A stretch of DNA of 64,000 nt, taken from contig NZ_CP009241.1 in NCBI RefSeq assembly GCF_000758525.1, forward strand, positions 3,348,001 to 3,412,000, read 5' to 3'. Source of the DNA: Paenibacillus sp. FSL H7-0357. GTDB lineage: Bacteria > Bacillota > Bacilli > Paenibacillales > Paenibacillaceae. The notes under the pieces were generated by a model, which worked only from the letters and a program-made list of their open reading frames with translations, was not told the DNA's origin and searched no databases. Every line of letters begins with the position of its first letter. The stretch's first letter is position 1. Below are positions 35,025 through 44,975 of the stretch, in pieces. The translations under genes and the position numbers were made by a program.

Positions 35025-36884
35025 ATGCGGAAGAGCGGCTTGACGATGGAGAAGCTGAAGTTTAACAATCTGCCGATCCGGTATAAGCTGATCATCCATT
35101 TTTTATTGATCAGCATTCTGCCTTCGATCGGGCTAGGATTGCTGATTGGCTGGACGGTGGACCGGATTATCGAAGAGCAGAGCAACGAGAATACGATGCA
35201 GCTGATCGGCAAGGTCAATACGGCGCTGGAAAATGATGTGGAGAATCTGCAGAAGATAACCTACCTGATTTCTTTTGATCCGGGGGTGCAGGCTTTTCTG
35301 GATGGCACCGAGAAGGCGGAAACGCGGTTGAAGGAAGCAGGCACAAGCGGAGAATCGGCAGAGTACAATATCCGCAAGTTTCTGCAGGGCTTTACTACGC
35401 TTAGCTCTGAAATTGCCGGAATTATGCTGGTCAACCGTGAAGGCAATTTCATCAGTAATGAAATGTATGCCCGCCCCGAAACCCGTGTGACTAATGAAGC
35501 ATGGTACAAGGAGGCTGTTGATAATAAAGGGATATTCAAAATTGTCGGACATCCTTATGGGCGCGCAGTCATGTCCCATGTTGATTATAAAGAAAGCGAA
35601 GTGGTATCCGCCGTGAGAGCGATTGTTGATCCGGAGACGCAGGTGGTGCAGGGCGTGGTTCTGGTCGATTTGAAGCTGCGGGTCATTGCCGAGACGGCGC
35701 GCGATGTGACGCTGGGCAAAACCGGTTATTTGACGGTAGTGGATGACAGCGGGGAAATGATCTATGCTCCGCAGCATCCTTTTATGCAAAAGATTCCGGC
35801 CGGCCTGTTCAGTGAAACCTCCGGCATCACCTCGGAGACTGTAGACGGCCGCCATTTGCAGTTGATCTACAGGACTTCTGCCTTTACAGGATGGACGACA
35901 ATGGGCGTCTTTCCAATGGAGGAATCAGCTTATGGCGTGCGGGAGATTACGTTTAATGTCGTAACGTTTGTGTTTGTGGTCTGTATGCTGGGGATGACGG
36001 CATCCTTTTATCTGGCGTATTCGATTTCCCGCCCGATCGGCCAGCTCGCTTCCTTCATGAGCAAGGCGCAATCCGGCGATTTGACGATCCGCTACTGGGG
36101 CAACCGCTCGGATGAAATCGGGCTGCTTGGCCGCAGCTTCAACAGTATGCTGGCCCAAATCAGCAGGCTGCTCTCCTTGACGGAGCTGCAGGCCCGGCAG
36201 AAGCGGGAGGCGGAGCTGCGCAGTCTACAGGCGCATATCAAACCGCATTTTTTATATAATACGCTGGATACGATCCACTGGATGGCCCGCAGCAAGGGGG
36301 CGGAGGATATCGCCGAGGTGGTCCAGTCTTTATCCAAGCTGTTCCGCCTTGGACTCAGCAAAGGCAGCGACATTGTCCCGCTCTCCGATGAGCTGGAGCA
36401 TATCATCAGTTATCTGAAGATCCAGCAGGTCCGCTACAGCAGCAAGCTGACGTATAGCATTGAGGTGGAGCCGCGGCTCCGGGAGCTCTATGTGCTTAAG
36501 CTGCTGCTTCAGCCGATGGTAGAGAACGCGATTTATCACGGAATCAAAGAGCGGCGCGGTCCGGGTCAACTCACCATTTCGGTGGTAGAACGTGAGGGGG
36601 ATTTGTACTTGACAGTTACAGATGACGGGGCAGGTATTCCGGAAGCGCAGCTCTCCATCCTGAACCAACGGCTTGAGGCTGTCGGGAGCAGCAGTGACGC
36701 TGCGGAAGCGGAACAGCCGCTTCCCGGCAGCACAGGGAGCGGCTACGGCATTCTCAATGTCCAGGCACGGATTAGGCTGACCTACGGGCAGCCATACGGA
36801 CTCCGCATCGACAGCAGACAAGGTGAGGGAACCGCTGCAACGATCCGGCATCCTGTCGTTCGTGAAGCGTATCCCCGCGATTGA
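35025..36884 (+). CDS. YesM-type sensor histidine kinase of the sugar-sensing cluster
   Basis: A 619-residue membrane kinase. Transmembrane segments lie at about 24-44 and 305-325. The extracellular segment has a double-Cache look (residues about 50-290). HAMP, His_kinase with IKPHFLYNTLD and HATPase with PMVENAIYHGIKE and GYGILNVQARI follow. A GGGGGGG ribosome site precedes ATG 35025. The gene begins shortly after the anchored binding protein and is followed by the regulator gene, so the three are probably one transcript. Confidence 0.88.
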   Translation: MRKSGLTMEKLKFNNLPIRYKLIIHFLLISILPSIGLGLLIGWTVDRIIEEQSNENTMQLIGKVNTALENDVENLQKITYLISFDPGVQAFLDGTEKAETRLKEAGTSGESAEYNIRKFLQGFTTLSSEIAGIMLVNREGNFISNEMYARPETRVTNEAWYKEAVDNKGIFKIVGHPYGRAVMSHVDYKESEVVSAVRAIVDPETQVVQGVVLVDLKLRVIAETARDVTLGKTGYLTVVDDSGEMIYAPQHPFMQKIPAGLFSETSGITSETVDGRHLQLIYRTSAFTGWTTMGVFPMEESAYGVREITFNVVTFVFVVCMLGMTASFYLAYSISRPIGQLASFMSKAQSGDLTIRYWGNRSDEIGLLGRSFNSMLAQISRLLSLTELQARQKREAELRSLQAHIKPHFLYNTLDTIHWMARSKGAEDIAEVVQSLSKLFRLGLSKGSDIVPLSDELEHIISYLKIQQVRYSSKLTYSIEVEPRLRELYVLKLLLQPMVENAIYHGIKERRGPGQLTISVVEREGDLYLTVTDDGAGIPEAQLSILNQRLEAVGSSSDAAEAEQPLPGSTGSGYGILNVQARIRLTYGQPYGLRIDSRQGEGTAATIRHPVVREAYPRD

Positions 36885-36910
36885 TTATGGAATGGAGGGA
36901 GCAAGCGCAT

Positions 36911-38134
36911 ATGGAATACTGGAAGGTCATGATTGCCGATGATGAAGACATCATCCGTGAAGGAATTAAGCAATGTGTGGACTGGGAAGGGCTTGGCCTG
37001 CAGGTAGTTGCGGAGGCGGAGGACGGTGAGGAGGCGCTTGAGCTTGCGCTTCATCATACCGTCCATATCGCACTCGTTGATTTGAATATGCCGATCATGC
37101 ATGGAATTGAACTGATGAAGCGGCTGAGGGAGCAGCTCCCCGGCTGCAAAATCATCGTGATTACCGGACATGACGAGTTTGTCTTTGCCCAGGAGTCGAT
37201 AAGGCTGCAGGTGAATGATTATATTCTCAAGCCTGCCGAACCAAAGCAGCTGATGCAGGTGCTGCGGGGTGTCCGGGATGAACTGAATGCGGTGAGAGAG
37301 CGGAACCAGCATTTGCAGCAGGCCTCCAAACAGATTAGCAAAAACTTTCCATTGCTGCGTGAACGCTTCTGCCAGGAATGGCTGGACGGAAATCTGACCC
37401 GGGAAGAAATCCTTGAGCAGCTGCATTTTCTGCAGTTGCCGCTGGAGCGTCCTGAACTGATCGGCATCATCCGCTGGAGATGGGAAGCCCACCCCTCGGG
37501 AATGGGGGAGAAGGAACGCCAGCTGTTTCTTTTCGCCATCGAGAATATTGCCGCCGAACTGCTGGAGACGTACCCGAAAGTTATTTTTCGCGATGCGGCA
37601 GGACTAATCGTAATTCTTCTCTGGCATGAAGCGGGAGAGCGTATAATGGCCGGAGTCGAAGCTGCCGTACGCTGTCATCTCAAAATCGCCGTCGAAGTGG
37701 GAATTCAGCCCGTTGAAGGAGAGATTGAGGAGCTGGCCTCCTCATACCGTAAATGCAGAGCGGAGCTTGCCAAGGAGCAGCCTTTATCGCCGCTGGTTCG
37801 CCGGGCGAAGCAATATATCCTTGAGCATTACAGTGAGTACGGCTTGACCCTGGAGGCGATGGCGGGCTCTCTTCAAGCCTCTCCGGTCTATCTCAGCCGC
37901 CTGTTCAAGCAGGAGCTTGGCGAATCCTTTGGAACGTATCTGACACAGATTCGAGTGCGCAAAGCGGCACAGCTGCTGCATTCCACGGAAATGAGCATCC
38001 ATGAGGTAGCAGAGCGTTCAGGATACGAGACCCAGCATTATTTCAGCACCTCGTTCAAAAAGCAGACAGGAGTGTCCCCCCTGCAGTTTCGTAAGGGCGT
38101 GCTTCCCGGAGAAGCCGGCCGTGATAACGAGTAA
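36911..38134 (+). CDS. YesN-type response regulator of the sugar-sensing cluster
   Basis: A 407-residue regulator: receiver domain with Asp10-Asp11 and phospho-acceptor Asp57, a variable linker, and a C-terminal AraC-type double helix-turn-helix (about 300-400) with ERSGYETQHYFSTSFKK and GVSPLQFRK. ATG 36911 fits GGAGGGAG. It likely controls the following ABC operon, separated from it by a terminator and a cre site. It is shorter than the YesN protein of the first cluster, mainly in the linker. Confidence 0.88.
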   Translation: MEYWKVMIADDEDIIREGIKQCVDWEGLGLQVVAEAEDGEEALELALHHTVHIALVDLNMPIMHGIELMKRLREQLPGCKIIVITGHDEFVFAQESIRLQVNDYILKPAEPKQLMQVLRGVRDELNAVRERNQHLQQASKQISKNFPLLRERFCQEWLDGNLTREEILEQLHFLQLPLERPELIGIIRWRWEAHPSGMGEKERQLFLFAIENIAAELLETYPKVIFRDAAGLIVILLWHEAGERIMAGVEAAVRCHLKIAVEVGIQPVEGEIEELASSYRKCRAELAKEQPLSPLVRRAKQYILEHYSEYGLTLEAMAGSLQASPVYLSRLFKQELGESFGTYLTQIRVRKAAQLLHSTEMSIHEVAERSGYETQHYFSTSFKKQTGVSPLQFRKGVLPGEAGRDNE

Positions 38135-38203
38135 GTGGCAGGGAGCAGAAAGTTAGAGTGCCCGTTGGGTACTTGAAGTCCATAGTTGTTCAGCAAGACG
38201 TTC

Positions 38204-38237
38204 CCACATGCAGGCTCCGGCCTCATGTGGTTTTTTT
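38204..38237 (+). terminator. Terminator after the sensor operon
   Basis: CCACATG/CATGTGG stem with a 13-base loop and a T7 run. It ends the binding-protein/kinase/regulator transcript before the importer operon. Confidence 0.85.
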
Positions 38238-38244
38238 GTTTTTA

Positions 38245-38258
38245 TGTAAACGCTGACA
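38245..38258 (+). promoter_or_regulatory. Catabolite-responsive element (cre) upstream of the monosaccharide importer
   Basis: TGTAAACGCTGACA matches the CcpA consensus TGWAANCGNTNWCA at every position. It lies between the terminator and the start of the importer gene, about 130 nt upstream of the ATG. A -10-like TATACT at 38323-38328 has no good -35, as expected for an activator-dependent promoter. Confidence 0.75.
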
Positions 38259-38389
38259 AAAAAGGTTTTGATTTTATAAAAACAGTAGTTTGAGTGTAAA
38301 TACGGGGCCGTATCCCCCTTGTTATACTCGACTTGTCAAACGGGAAACGCCCGCGAAGGCAACAGAATAGTCCAGGGGGGAATACAGCA

Positions 38390-39478
38390 ATGAAAAAATA
38401 CTCATTGATCATGTTGACACTGGTAGTTGTATTGATCATGTCCGCTTGCGGCAACACAAAAAATGCAGGCGGCAGCTCGGATGATTCCAAAGGCAAGGTA
38501 GGGATTGCTATGCCGACGAAGTCGTCGGAGCGCTGGGTGAATGACGGCAACAACATGGTGAAGGAGTTCGAGAAGCTGGGATACGGCACGGATCTTCAAT
38601 ACGCCGAGGATGTCGTGGAGAACCAGGTGTCGCAGATCGAGAATATGATCACCAAAGGTGTAAAGGCAATTGTCATCGCTTCTATTGACGGTGAGGCCCT
38701 GACTGATGTGCTGCAGAAAGCGCATGACGCAGACGTTAAAGTGATCGCCTACGACCGCCTGATCAAAAAAAGTGAATATGTCGATTATTATGCTACCTTC
38801 GACAACTTCAAGGTCGGTGTGCTGCAAGGCTCCTATATCGAAGAAAAGCTTGGCCTGAAGGACGGCAAAGGGCCGTTCAACATTGAATTGTTCGGCGGTT
38901 CACCGGATGACAACAACGCCTATTTCTTTTTTGATGGCGCGATGTCCATTCTGAAGCCTTACATTGACTCCGGCAAGCTGGTGGTCCGCAGTAAACAGAC
39001 CACGATGGATCAGGTCGCTACCTTACGCTGGGACGGTGCTGCCGCTCAAGCGCGGATGGATAATCTGCTCAGCGCCAATTATGCGAGCGAGAATCTTGAT
39101 GCCGTTCTGTCCCCATATGATGGCATCAGCATTGGAATCCTGTCTTCCCTAAAAGGTGTGGGGTATGGCTCAGGTGACAAGAAGCTTCCGGTTGTCACCG
39201 GTCAGGACGCCGAGCTGGCCTCTGTGAAGTCGATTTTAGCCGGAGAGCAGACCCAGACCGTATTTAAAGATACCCGTGAGCTGGCCAAAAAAGCGGTAGA
39301 TATGACGGAAAGCGTACTTAAAGGCACAGAGGCAGAGGTCAACGACACAACTACCTATGACAACGGTGCAAAAATCGTTCCTTCCTACCTGTTGGAGCCG
39401 GTCTCTGTGGATGCAGGCAATGTGGATAAAGTGCTGGTGGATGGCGGCTATTATACCAAAGAAGAGCTGGGAAAATAA
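38390..39478 (+). CDS. Multiple-monosaccharide ABC importer substrate-binding lipoprotein (ChvE-like)
   Basis: A 362-residue lipoprotein. A signal peptide ends in the lipobox IMSAC, then a Gly/Ser-rich linker. The mature part has the ChvE/XylF-type pattern [19 protein letters not shown] and the C-terminal [16 protein letters not shown] 38390 follows GGGGGGAA. The set with the next two genes matches the Mms/GguAB/ChvE group, which imports arabinose, galactose, xylose or glucose in various bacteria; the ligand here is not proven. Confidence 0.9.
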   Translation: MKKYSLIMLTLVVVLIMSACGNTKNAGGSSDDSKGKVGIAMPTKSSERWVNDGNNMVKEFEKLGYGTDLQYAEDVVENQVSQIENMITKGVKAIVIASIDGEALTDVLQKAHDADVKVIAYDRLIKKSEYVDYYATFDNFKVGVLQGSYIEEKLGLKDGKGPFNIELFGGSPDDNNAYFFFDGAMSILKPYIDSGKLVVRSKQTTMDQVATLRWDGAAAQARMDNLLSANYASENLDAVLSPYDGISIGILSSLKGVGYGSGDKKLPVVTGQDAELASVKSILAGEQTQTVFKDTRELAKKAVDMTESVLKGTEAEVNDTTTYDNGAKIVPSYLLEPVSVDAGNVDKVLVDGGYYTKEELGK

Positions 39479-39519
39479 TCGGCTGCAACAGTGACTATTG
39501 AAAGCTGGGTGAAAAAGCA

Positions 39520-41070
39520 ATGAGTGACTATATCTTGGAGATGAACAGCATTACGAAGACGTTCCCCGGCGTCAAAGCGCTCTCGAATGTGAATCTGCAG
39601 GTCAAGGCTGGTGAGATCCATGCGCTTTGCGGGGAGAATGGAGCCGGGAAATCAACGCTGATGAAAGTGCTGAGCGGTGTCTATCCGCATGGGACATATG
39701 AAGGAGATATTTTATTCGAAGGCCAAGTCTGCCAGTTCAAGGATATCAAGGACAGCGAAAATCTGGGTATAGTCATTATTCATCAAGAGCTGGCATTGAT
39801 TCCGTACTTGTCTATTTCGGAAAATATCTTCCTCGGCAATGAGCAGGCAAAGCATGGGGTGATCAACTGGAACGAAACGACGGTAAAAACCAAAGAACTG
39901 TTGGAGACAGTCGGCTTAAAAGAATCACCGTTTACCGGAGTATCAACGATAGGTGTCGGCAAGCAGCAGCTCGTGGAGATCGCGAAAGCGCTCTCCAAGG
40001 AGGTGAAGCTGCTCATTCTTGATGAGCCGACGGCGGCACTGAATGAGGATGATAGCGAGAACCTGCTCAACTTGATCCTGGAACTGAAAAAACGGGGGAT
40101 TTCCTCGATTATCATCTCACACAAGTTGAACGAAATCGAGAAGGTAGCGGATTCTGTAACGATTTTGCGGGACGGCCAAACGATCCGGACACTGGATATG
40201 AAGTTGGATGGAGTGACCGAGGATGTCATTATCAAAGGCATGGTCGGACGCGATCTTACGAACCGCTATCCCGAGCGGACACCGGATTTGGGCGAAACGA
40301 TCTTTGAGATCCGTAACTGGGAAGTGTATCACCCTACACAGGCTGACCGCAAAATGCTCCATGGGATCAATCTTCATATCCGCCGCGGGGAAGTTGTCGG
40401 CATTGCCGGACTTATGGGAGCCGGACGCACGGAGCTGGCGATGAGTGTCTTCGGAAAGTCCTATGGCAAAAAGATCAGCGGCCAGATCTTCATGCATGGA
40501 CAGGAAGTGCATTTAAACGACATCAATAAAGCGATAGAAAGCGGACTGGCTTATGTAACCGAAGACCGCAAGCAGTACGGGCTTATTCTAATCGACGATA
40601 TCAAGCGCAACATCTCGCTCAGCAATTTGCGGAAGCTTTCCCGCCGGGGTGTCATTAATGAGAATGAGGAAGTGCTGGTTGCAGAGGAATACCGCAGGAA
40701 GCTGAACATCAAGACACCGAGCATTTTGCAAAAAACAGTCAACCTCAGCGGCGGCAATCAGCAAAAAGTGGTGCTCAGCAAATGGATCTACGCGCAGCCG
40801 GATATCCTTATCCTGGATGAACCTACACGAGGCATTGACGTAGGTGCGAAATATGAGATTTACTCGATCATCAACGGGCTTGCTGCGGAGGGTAAGGGAG
40901 TGCTGGTTATTTCTTCCGAGCTGCCGGAAATTATCGGCATGTGCGACAGGATTTATACGATGTGCGAAGGCCGGATCAGCGGCGAAGTGGAGCGGCAGGA
41001 TGCGTCGCAGGAGCTGTTAATGAAGTACATGACACGAAGCAAGGGGGCAACACCGCATGGCAGTCATTAG
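39520..41070 (+). CDS. Monosaccharide ABC importer ATPase with two nucleotide-binding domains (MmsA-like)
   Basis: A 516-residue CUT2-type ATPase with two ABC domains. The first has Walker [10 protein letters not shown] and [11 protein letters not shown]; its signature region reads [11 protein letters not shown]. The second has a degenerate Walker A ([10 protein letters not shown]) and the signature [14 protein letters not shown] with [14 protein letters not shown]. This asymmetry is normal for the family (RbsA, XylG, GguA). It overlaps the permease gene by 14 nt. Confidence 0.93.
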   Translation: MSDYILEMNSITKTFPGVKALSNVNLQVKAGEIHALCGENGAGKSTLMKVLSGVYPHGTYEGDILFEGQVCQFKDIKDSENLGIVIIHQELALIPYLSISENIFLGNEQAKHGVINWNETTVKTKELLETVGLKESPFTGVSTIGVGKQQLVEIAKALSKEVKLLILDEPTAALNEDDSENLLNLILELKKRGISSIIISHKLNEIEKVADSVTILRDGQTIRTLDMKLDGVTEDVIIKGMVGRDLTNRYPERTPDLGETIFEIRNWEVYHPTQADRKMLHGINLHIRRGEVVGIAGLMGAGRTELAMSVFGKSYGKKISGQIFMHGQEVHLNDINKAIESGLAYVTEDRKQYGLILIDDIKRNISLSNLRKLSRRGVINENEEVLVAEEYRRKLNIKTPSILQKTVNLSGGNQQKVVLSKWIYAQPDILILDEPTRGIDVGAKYEIYSIINGLAAEGKGVLVISSELPEIIGMCDRIYTMCEGRISGEVERQDASQELLMKYMTRSKGATPHGSH

Positions 41071-42220
41071 TGGGATTTTCAAAAAGAATATCCGCCAATA
41101 CGGCATGATCATTGCACTGATCTTTATTTCAATTTTCTTTCAAATCCTCACCGACGGCATTTTGCTCAAGCCGCTGAATGTTACGAATCTGATTCTGCAA
41201 AACAGCTATATCCTGGTTCTGGCCATCGGGATGGTGCTTGTCATCATTACGGGACATATCGACCTGTCCGTCGGATCGGTGGCAGCATTTATCGGGGCGC
41301 TTTCAGCGATAATGATGGTCGACATGCAGCTGAATCCGGTGCTTGCTGTCATTCTTTCACTGCTGATGGGGGCGCTGGTTGGTGCCTGGCAGGGCTTCTG
41401 GGTTGCCTATATCAAAATCCCCGCATTTATCGTCACCCTGGCAGGAATGTTACTGTTTCGCGGCTTGACGATGATCGTACTGAATGGGCAGTCCATTGCC
41501 CCGTTCCCCAAGACATTCCAAAAAATCAGTTCCGGGTTCGTCCCCGATATCGTGAGCGGGGGTTCGCTGAATGTGCTGACCCTTATTGTGGGTGTCATTC
41601 TTTCCGTTCTGGTGGTGTACCAGGAATTCAGAACCCGTAAAATCTCTGTGAAATACGGTTTTGAGCAGTCGGCGGTCTGGTTGTCCATCGCCAAAGCGGG
41701 AGCATTGGTGATTGTAATCAACCTCTTTACCTTCGTGATTGCTCAATACAATGGGATTCCGAATATCCTCGTGATCCTGCTTGTGCTGATTGCGATTTAC
41801 TCCTTCGTGATGAATCATATGACGATGGGCCGGCATATTTATGCGCTGGGCGGCAACGAAAAAGCAGCCAGCCTCTCCGGTGTCAAAACCAAACGAGTTA
41901 CCTTCTGGGTGTTCGTCAATATGGGTGTACTCGCGGCCTTGTCCGGTCTGGTATTTGCCGCCCGCCTGAACTCCGCCACTCCAAAAGCCGGAACCAACTT
42001 CGAGCTGGATGCTATCGCAGCCTGCTTCATTGGGGGAGCTTCTGCTTCCGGCGGAATCGGCACAGTGGTGGGAGCGATCATCGGGGGGCTGGTAATGGGC
42101 GTCATGAACAACGGTATGTCCCTGGTTGGCCTGGGCGTCGATTGGCAGCAGGGCATTAAAGGGCTTGTACTTCTTCTGGCCGTAGGGTTCGATATTTACA
42201 ACAAGTCGAAGACTGCGTAG
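41057..42220 (+). CDS. Monosaccharide ABC importer permease (MmsB/XylH-like)
   Basis: A 387-residue CUT2 permease with about 10 membrane segments, longer than RbsC, matching XylH/GguB. Family motifs include [15 protein letters not shown] near 70, [15 protein letters not shown] near 265 and [18 protein letters not shown] near 315. It is translationally coupled to the ATPase gene and ends before a strong terminator. Confidence 0.92.
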   Translation: MAVISGIFKKNIRQYGMIIALIFISIFFQILTDGILLKPLNVTNLILQNSYILVLAIGMVLVIITGHIDLSVGSVAAFIGALSAIMMVDMQLNPVLAVILSLLMGALVGAWQGFWVAYIKIPAFIVTLAGMLLFRGLTMIVLNGQSIAPFPKTFQKISSGFVPDIVSGGSLNVLTLIVGVILSVLVVYQEFRTRKISVKYGFEQSAVWLSIAKAGALVIVINLFTFVIAQYNGIPNILVILLVLIAIYSFVMNHMTMGRHIYALGGNEKAASLSGVKTKRVTFWVFVNMGVLAALSGLVFAARLNSATPKAGTNFELDAIAACFIGGASASGGIGTVVGAIIGGLVMGVMNNGMSLVGLGVDWQQGIKGLVLLLAVGFDIYNKSKTA

Positions 42221-42238
42221 TTAAGGATGAATTGTCAC

Positions 42239-42277
42239 AGAGCCATTCCCGCAACCGTTGCGGGGAGGGCTCTTTTT
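42239..42277 (+). terminator. Terminator of the monosaccharide importer operon
   Basis: AGAGCC/GGCTCT with an inner arm CCCGCAA/TTGCGGG forms a long hairpin followed by TTTTT. Confidence 0.87.
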
Positions 42278-42388
42278 GGCATAGTTGGAAAGAAGAAGCT
42301 GTTCATATCTGTATCCGTACCTTACAATAGAAAAGACTTCTTGATGAATAGCTATATATAATGTAGATTATGAACCAGGAGGATAGAC

Positions 42389-43057
42389 ATGCAAATCATC
42401 GCGATGCTGACTATGCTGATCGACCATATCGGCTATATTTTTTTTCCGGGAGAGCTTGCCTGGCGGTATGTTGGGAGAATTGCTTTTCCAATTTACTGCT
42501 ACGGACTGGTGCAGGGGCATATACATACATCATCAAGGGCCAGATACCTGCGGCGGCTTCTCTGGATTGCGTTGATTGCACAGGTGCCATATAATCTGGC
42601 GCTGGATCCCGGAGGCTGGAATGTCGTATTTACTCTGCTTCTGTCTGCTATTGTGCTTGTAATCCTGGATAAGTTGCCTAGCCTTTGGTTTGGCATTCCT
42701 GTGGTAATTGCAGCGGTTTTTCTAATGGATGTTCTTCCGCTCGATTATAATGCCTACGGTCTGTTGCTGGTGCTGATTTTCCGCTATGCGCGTTCCTATT
42801 GGCTAGTTCTGGCACATTTTGTTTTGAACGGGTTTTACCTGTTCTACAGCGGCTGGCTGGTCCAGATGGTCAGCATTGTGCCTACGCTTCTCATTGCTCT
42901 GACCCCGGGAGTATGGGGGGGTCTGGAGAAAAAACGCCTTCCGCGCTGGGTATGGTGGTCCTTTTACCCGGCACATTTAGCGCTGCTCGCCTTGTTGAAG
43001 ATTCTGATTTTCCAGAATTGGGTAACTATAGATTGGCGAGGTTTGTTAACTTTATAG
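42389..43057 (+). CDS. TraX family protein
   Basis: A 222-residue membrane protein with about six hydrophobic segments. It opens with the TraX signature MLTMLIDHIGYIFFPG and RYVGRIAFPIYCYGLVQG. TraX of F plasmids acetylates pilin; chromosomal Firmicute relatives are of unknown function, possibly acyltransferases. AGGAGG precedes ATG 42389. It is a single gene with no conjugation genes around, so the F-plasmid role does not transfer. Confidence 0.85.
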   Translation: MQIIAMLTMLIDHIGYIFFPGELAWRYVGRIAFPIYCYGLVQGHIHTSSRARYLRRLLWIALIAQVPYNLALDPGGWNVVFTLLLSAIVLVILDKLPSLWFGIPVVIAAVFLMDVLPLDYNAYGLLLVLIFRYARSYWLVLAHFVLNGFYLFYSGWLVQMVSIVPTLLIALTPGVWGGLEKKRLPRWVWWSFYPAHLALLALLKILIFQNWVTIDWRGLLTL

Positions 43058-43150
43058 CTGGTTACCAAAAGATGGCGTATCCTATGCAAATCCTTCCTCA
43101 TTTTGAGTTGATGGATAGATCACAAAAATAAACGTAAGAGGAGACATGCT

Positions 43151-44665
43151 ATGAAGAAAATGAAAGCAAGAACCAAGTGGTTACTCCCGATTCTCGCACT
43201 GCTGCTGATTCTGGCGGGCTGTCAGACGGTCGGCGGACTCGACGTCAATAAGGCGTTACTAGGGGATCTGGATGTTAAGTCTTCTGAATCCAGCACAACC
43301 TTTTCCTTGAATGCTGTACCTGCCGCTGGAATCAGCGCCGAGGATCAGGAGATGGTAGATCTTATCAATTCTTTTTCCGTTAATATTGCTCATGTAAAAC
43401 TGCAGGACAACGGCAATGTATCTGCTGTCGGATCAGTTGGCTATAAGAAATTGACAGTGCCATTCACACTGTTTATGGATAAAGAAGCCATAGTGTTTAC
43501 AGCGGAAGGGGCGAAGCAGCCGTTCTACTTCCCGCTTGAAAGTTATGAAGAAGAATTAGGTGTGGAAGGATTTGATCCGACAAAAGCACAGGAGATTTCC
43601 AGGCTCCTTACGACGTTTGTGGTGAAGAATCTTCCGAACCCTGGTGCAATTAACGTATCCTCCGTAAATGAAGCCGTATATGGTCAGCAATTGAACCTTA
43701 CGAAGCTACATACGGAAATTACAGGTGACGAGCTGCCCGCATTAGTGAAAAGCTTCCTGAAATCTGTTTCTAAAGATACTGAAGGATTTACTGCGCTGAT
43801 CAGCGGCCTCTATGATTATCTGTATCCGATTCTTAAGGCATCCGGAATGGAAGAAGGCTTGAGCGATTTCGGACTGGGTGATATCCCGTTGAATGACAAA
43901 GAAGGTGTCGTAACAGTCGCACATGATGCCGCCAAGCTGGCGGTGGATGCTCTTCTCCTGGTGTACGACAATCAGGTGAAGAACCTGTATAAGTCAACTC
44001 CTGAGCTGAACACCATTCTCGGCAAGGATACAAAGCTGCAAGTGGATCTGTTCGTGGACAGCGGATTCCATATCCGCAAGCAAAACGTAGATCTGAAGGT
44101 AGCACTTCCAGCTAGTGAAGACCTGCCGCTTCAGAGCATTTCGGTTAAAGCAGAAACCCAGACCTGGAATGTAAATGGAGCTGTGACAGCCGATGCCATC
44201 AGCAAAGAGGGAGCATTGGATCTCTCCGAAACCCAGCTTACACCGGGTCAGACGCTGAGAAGCTTTGATCAGAATTCTGCAGTATACAAACTGCTGAAGG
44301 ATGATTTTGGCATTACAGCCAAAGATCTTGTGATTGCCCCGGATGATGATTATTATTATCCGATTGTAGAAAACGGCACAACGTATGTTCCGCTGCGCTA
44401 CCTGGCAGAGGATCTGGATGCAGTGGTGAAATGGGATCCTGTGAACAAGGCGATTAATGTTACCGATGATGTGTATGGCGACGTTGTCGTGTTCAAGGTA
44501 GGCTCTGCACAGGTCTTGATCAACGGTAAGGCAGTGAAGATTTCACAGCCAGTATTCGTAGACGAGTACGGTGATGCCTATGTGCCTCTCCGTCTGTTGG
44601 CGGAAGCTTTGCATGCTACTGTTAAAGTAGATGAGTACGGTTATATTGATATCCACCGTCCTTAA
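43151..44665 (+). CDS. Stalk-domain lipoprotein of unknown function
   Basis: A 504-residue secreted lipoprotein. The signal peptide leads to the lipobox ILAGC. The large middle region (about 35-375) is not assigned. The C-terminal 110 residues form a copper-amine-oxidase-N-type stalk domain with YVPLRYLAEDLDAVVKWD and YVPLRLLAEALHATVKV, a repeat pattern common in Paenibacillus cell-surface proteins. GAGGAGA lies before ATG 43151. It ends at a bidirectional terminator. Confidence 0.85.
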   Translation: MKKMKARTKWLLPILALLLILAGCQTVGGLDVNKALLGDLDVKSSESSTTFSLNAVPAAGISAEDQEMVDLINSFSVNIAHVKLQDNGNVSAVGSVGYKKLTVPFTLFMDKEAIVFTAEGAKQPFYFPLESYEEELGVEGFDPTKAQEISRLLTTFVVKNLPNPGAINVSSVNEAVYGQQLNLTKLHTEITGDELPALVKSFLKSVSKDTEGFTALISGLYDYLYPILKASGMEEGLSDFGLGDIPLNDKEGVVTVAHDAAKLAVDALLLVYDNQVKNLYKSTPELNTILGKDTKLQVDLFVDSGFHIRKQNVDLKVALPASEDLPLQSISVKAETQTWNVNGAVTADAISKEGALDLSETQLTPGQTLRSFDQNSAVYKLLKDDFGITAKDLVIAPDDDYYYPIVENGTTYVPLRYLAEDLDAVVKWDPVNKAINVTDDVYGDVVVFKVGSAQVLINGKAVKISQPVFVDEYGDAYVPLRLLAEALHATVKVDEYGYIDIHRP

Positions 44666-44688
44666 GCAAATGTGAAGCAATAGAAAAG

Positions 44689-44726
44689 AAGGCCGGAACT
44701 CCTGTACATAGGAGTTCCGGCCTTTT
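44689..44726. terminator. Bidirectional terminator after the stalk-domain lipoprotein
   Basis: A perfect 15-bp stem AAGGCCGGAACTCCT/AGGAGTTCCGGCCTT and a six-base loop, T-runs on both strands; serves the convergent gene at 44730. Confidence 0.92.
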
Positions 44727-44729
44727 TGA

Positions 44730-44945
44730 TTATTCGGCAAATGACAGCCCTTTGGCCGCAAGTGCCTGACGGATCTGATCCATCGCTTTGGGTCCCATGC
44801 CATGCAGCTTTAGCACCTCAGCTTCGCGGAGTGTAGTGAATTGCTCCAGGCGGCTGTATCCGGCAGCGGTAAGAGCACGTTGTGCCGGCTTGGACAATTT
44901 GGCGGGGAGCTCGCTGTCTAGCTTGAATTCAGTGATGTCAGCCAC
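44730..44945 (-). CDS. Small alpha-CTD-like helix-hairpin-helix protein
   Basis: A 71-residue protein whose sequence resembles the C-terminal domain of RNA polymerase alpha and HhH proteins: LSKPAQRALTAAGYSRLEQF, then the hairpin KLHGMGPKAMDQIRQAL. Stand-alone proteins of this type occur in Paenibacillus and other Firmicutes without known function; DNA binding is inferred from the GMGPKA hairpin. The start is GTG, supported by AGGAG 8 nt upstream. It is 30 nt downstream of the phosphoesterase gene on the same strand and may be cotranscribed. Confidence 0.75.
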   Translation of the reverse strand: MADITEFKLDSELPAKLSKPAQRALTAAGYSRLEQFTTLREAEVLKLHGMGPKAMDQIRQALAAKGLSFAE

Positions 44946-44975
44946 TGGAAGTGCTCCTCTCTTTGCACAAGGTTC

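Noticed and set aside
42389..43057. TraX as a sign of a conjugative element
   Set aside because: No other transfer, relaxase or integrase gene is nearby; chromosomal TraX proteins are common.
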